Source of the DNA: Streptomyces finlayi
GTDB lineage: Bacteria > Actinomycetota > Actinomycetes > Streptomycetales > Streptomycetaceae
Assembly: GCF_014216315.1 (NCBI RefSeq)
Contig: NZ_CP045702.1
Location: 3,844,001 to 3,908,000, forward strand
DNA: 64,000 bases
Direction of reading: 5' to 3'
Positions 61,704 through 64,000 of the stretch are shown here, piece after piece. The notes beneath the pieces are model-generated. The model was given only the letters and a program-made list of their open reading frames with translations. It searched no databases and was not told where the DNA came from. The position numbers and the translations under genes were made by a program. Every line of letters starts with the position of its first letter. Positions within the stretch are counted from its first letter, which is position 1.

Positions 61704-62582
61704 ATGACCGCCTATGACGCCATCGTCCTTGCCGGAGGGGCCGCCGAACGCCTCGGCGGAGCCGATAAACCCGGGGTCCTGGTCGGCGGCAGGTCGCTGC
61801 TGGACCGGGTCCTCGCGGCCTGTGCCGGAGCCGGGACCACCGTGGTGGTAGGGGGCCGGCGGCCGACAGGCAGGCCGGTGACCTGGACGCGAGAGGTGCC
61901 GGCCGGCGGGGGGCCCTTGGCGGCACTCGGGGCCGGGGTGCGGCACACGACGGCGGAGCACGTTCTCGTACTCTCCGCCGACCTGCCGTTCCTCGGCGCG
62001 TCCACGGTCGGGGCGCTGCTGGCAGCCGCAGGCGAGGACAGCCGGGAGGGCGCCCTGTGCACCGATCCCGGCGGGCGAGACCAGCCGCTCGTCGCGGTGT
62101 ACCGGGCCGAGCCGCTGCGCCGTGAACTCGCTCTGGTGGCCACCGAGCACGGCAGCCTCGCGGGTCTGCCCCTGCGGCTGCTGACGGCCGAACTGGACCT
62201 CGCCCGGGTCGAGGCCGGTCCGCTGGACTCTTTCGACTGCGACACCTGGGAAGACATCGCCACAGCCCGGGCCCGCATCAGGGAGCATGGGACCGTGCTG
62301 GATGAATGGATCACCGCAGTCAAGAACGAACTCGGCATCGACCTCGACGTCGACACCGGCCTCCTGCTCGACCTCGCCCGGGACGCCGCTCACGGCGTCG
62401 CCCGGCCGGCCGCGCCGCTGACCACTTTCCTGGTCGGTTACGCGGCGGCGAAGGCGAGCAGCGGTGACGCCCCGGAAGCGGTGGCGGACGCGGTGGCCGA
62501 GGCCGCCCGCAAGGCCGCCGCGCTCGCCCTCCGGTGGGAGGAGGAGGCGGGGGCCACGAAGAGCGAGGCCGATCCGCAATGA
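61704..62582 (+). CDS. MobA-like nucleotidyltransferase fused to DUF6457
   Basis: The product is 292 residues. The N-terminal domain (about 1-195) has the LAGGAAERLGGADKP signature and SADLPFL, typical of MobA-type guanylyl transferases for molybdenum cofactor. The C-terminal 90 residues (LDEWITAVKNELGIDLDVDT on) are a DUF6457 domain. The stop overlaps the start of moeA, supporting a cofactor role. Confidence 0.9.
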   Translation: MTAYDAIVLAGGAAERLGGADKPGVLVGGRSLLDRVLAACAGAGTTVVVGGRRPTGRPVTWTREVPAGGGPLAALGAGVRHTTAEHVLVLSADLPFLGASTVGALLAAAGEDSREGALCTDPGGRDQPLVAVYRAEPLRRELALVATEHGSLAGLPLRLLTAELDLARVEAGPLDSFDCDTWEDIATARARIREHGTVLDEWITAVKNELGIDLDVDTGLLLDLARDAAHGVARPAAPLTTFLVGYAAAKASSGDAPEAVADAVAEAARKAAALALRWEEEAGATKSEADPQ

Positions 62583-64000
62583 CGGGACATCACGAGCCCG
62601 GTGCCGGTACCGGCGGCTTCCCGCCGCCGGGTGCCGACTCGTCCTCGATCCCGGCGATGGCGGCGGAAGACGAGCGGGCCGTGGAAGAGGCTCTGGCCCT
62701 CGTGGCATCGAACCGTCCGGACCGCGGGGTGCGTCCGGGAGAACGGGAGCCCTCAGCTCCGGGCTCCTCAGCCGCGCACTCCCCAGCTCCGTGCTCCCCA
62801 GCTCCGGGCTCCTCGGCCCCGGACTCCCCAGCCTCGCACTCTCCCCTCCCGCGCTCCCCCGCCGCCGTGCCGTCGCCCCCCTCCCGCCCCAGGCGCTCAC
62901 GAGCGAGAGCCACCCCCTGGGAAGAGGCACGCGCCCTCGCCGCACGGGCCGGGCGGGACTTTCCCGTAGCCGCGCACCGCCTTCCACTCGACCGGGCCCT
63001 TGGGCACGTCCTCGCAGAGGCGCTCCGCGCGCTCACCGATCTGCCGTCCTTCGACACCTCCGCCATGGACGGCTGGGTCGTCGCCGGGCCGGGTCCGTGG
63101 ACCGTCCGGGAGGGTGAAGGGCTCCTTGCCGGGCACGGGGCGCCGGGCGCGCTGCCGGACGGAGAGGCCGTGCGGATCGCCACCGGGGCCCGTCTCCCGG
63201 CAGACGCCACCGCCGTCATCCGCAGCGAGCACGCGCACATCGACGAGTCCAAAGGGCTGCTCTACGCACAGCGCGAAGTCGTTCCCGGGCAGGACATCAG
63301 GCCCCGTGGCCAGGAGTGCCGGACCGGTGACGAACTGCTCCCCGCCGGAACCCTGGTGGCTCCAGCCGTCCTCGGGCTGGCCGCCGCTGCCGGCTACGAC
63401 GCCCTGGCCGCCGTGCCCCGCCCCCGCGTCGACGTCCTCGTACTCGGTGACGAACTCCTCACCTCCGGCCTCCCGTACGACGGGCTCATCCGGGACGCGC
63501 TCGGCCCCATGCTCGGTCCCTGGCTGCGAGCCCTGGGCGGAGAGGTCGGCGAACCCCGCCGGCTCGGGGACGACGCGGCGGCTCTGCGCCACGCCCTCAC
63601 CACATCCGACGCCGACCTCGTGGTGACCACGGGTGGTACGGCCGCGGGCCCGGTCGACCACGTCCACCCGGTCCTCGCCGACATCGGCGCCGAGCTGTTG
63701 GTCGACGGGGTCGATGTGCGCCCCGGCCACCCCATGCTGCTGGCCCGGCTCCCCTCCCCGGGGCCGTACGTCGTGGGCCTCCCCGGCAATCCCCTGGCAG
63801 CCGTCTCCGGTCTGCTCACGCTTGCCGAGCCCCTGCTGCGGGGCATCGCTGGGCGGACGGCCCAGGACCCGTACCGGGCGCTCGTCCATGACGAGGTCCA
63901 GGGGCATCCGCACGACACCCGGCTCGTGCCCGTCGTCCATCGGGCGGCGCGCGGGGGCGGGTTGGACCACGTCGTGCCCCTCCACTACAACGGCCCGGCC
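62579..64000 (+). CDS. moeA: Molybdopterin molybdenumtransferase MoeA (3' end beyond window)
   Basis: The open frame from ATG 62579 runs to the end of the window (474 codons) and is truncated there. Residues 1-120 are an unusual extension with Pro/Ser/Ala-rich repeats (nt about 62755-62880). MoeA proper starts with EEARALAARAG. LPSFDTSAMDGWVV, a GDELL motif, TTGGTAAGPVDHVHPVL and GLPGNPLAA follow. The usual TTGGVSxG and KPGKP motifs appear as TTGGTAAG and RPGHP, so activity should be checked. It inserts Mo into adenylylated molybdopterin. Confidence 0.9.
   Translation, partial: MTGHHEPGAGTGGFPPPGADSSSIPAMAAEDERAVEEALALVASNRPDRGVRPGEREPSAPGSSAAHSPAPCSPAPGSSAPDSPASHSPLPRSPAAVPSPPSRPRRSRARATPWEEARALAARAGRDFPVAAHRLPLDRALGHVLAEALRALTDLPSFDTSAMDGWVVAGPGPWTVREGEGLLAGHGAPGALPDGEAVRIATGARLPADATAVIRSEHAHIDESKGLLYAQREVVPGQDIRPRGQECRTGDELLPAGTLVAPAVLGLAAAAGYDALAAVPRPRVDVLVLGDELLTSGLPYDGLIRDALGPMLGPWLRALGGEVGEPRRLGDDAAALRHALTTSDADLVVTTGGTAAGPVDHVHPVLADIGAELLVDGVDVRPGHPMLLARLPSPGPYVVGLPGNPLAAVSGLLTLAEPLLRGIAGRTAQDPYRALVHDEVQGHPHDTRLVPVVHRAARGGGLDHVVPLHYNGPA

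Noticed and set aside
61671..62987. Minus-strand frame opposite the MobA-like and moeA genes
   Set aside because: Low-complexity product and overlap with conserved genes on the plus strand.

Overview
The window is high-GC actinobacterial DNA and reads as a Streptomyces chromosome close to the replication origin. The evidence is gyrB-gyrA followed by a DUF3566 membrane gene and tRNA-Ile, many GTG starts behind GGAGG-type ribosome binding sites, class E sortases, CrgA, DUF5324, DUF6344 and DLW-39 proteins, and extreme third-position GC. oriC, dnaA and dnaN are not present and would lie just upstream of base 1.

Layout. 1-12.7 kb: gyrB, gyrA, DUF3566, tRNA-Ile(GAT), small membrane proteins, a pair of related secreted proteins (one with a VWA domain), then a Ser/Thr kinase and an HTH protein. 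12.9-26.0 kb: a 13 kb genomic island inserted in the 3' end of tRNA-Ala(TGC). The last 22 bases of that tRNA region recur exactly at 25997-26018. The island carries two TerD genes with a TatA-like gene between them, a broken LCP-family gene, a BlaI-like repressor with an M56 membrane metalloprotease, a GlsB-type membrane protein, TerB, an Spo0M-like protein with a small HhH-like protein, and four tandem CNNM/CBS (HlyC/CorC-type) transporters. Every transcription unit in it is preceded by a TCTACA-N4/5-TGTAGA-type inverted repeat. Relics of ISL3 and IS110 transposases lie just inside its left end and just outside its right end. 26.4-42.9 kb: the core resumes with DUF5324, cyclophilin, rhomboid, crgA, DUF881, three class E sortases around a pabA/trpG gene, and the growth and division cluster pknB-pbpA-rodA-pstP-fhaB-fhaA, ending at tRNA-Leu(CAG). 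This is the gyrB-to-leuT order known from mycobacteria, with the island added at tRNA-Ala. 42.9-46.7 kb: a decayed membrane-protein gene, DUF2252, a J-domain protein and a rhodanese. 46.7-61.6 kb: aromatic and branched-chain acid catabolism, with an acyl-CoA dehydrogenase, paaABCDE, paaN, a TetR regulator (PaaR-like), an Lrp regulator (BkdR-like) and bkdABC; a DUF5819-HTTM-RNA methyltransferase operon sits inside it. 61.7-64 kb: a MobA-like/DUF6457 fusion and moeA, which runs off the window.

How the genes work together. The fha/pstP/rodA/pbpA/pknB block is a phospho-signalled peptidoglycan synthesis module. The paa operon makes the ring-epoxidising complex for phenylacetyl-CoA, and PaaN is its aldehyde dehydrogenase. 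Near-identical operators before paaA and paaN, and a weaker copy before bkdA, suggest that the alpha-keto acid dehydrogenase belongs to the same circuit. The most novel candidate is the tRNA-Ala island: a BlaI/M56 switch that appears to control a Ter-type stress and ion-transport module through shared operator boxes.
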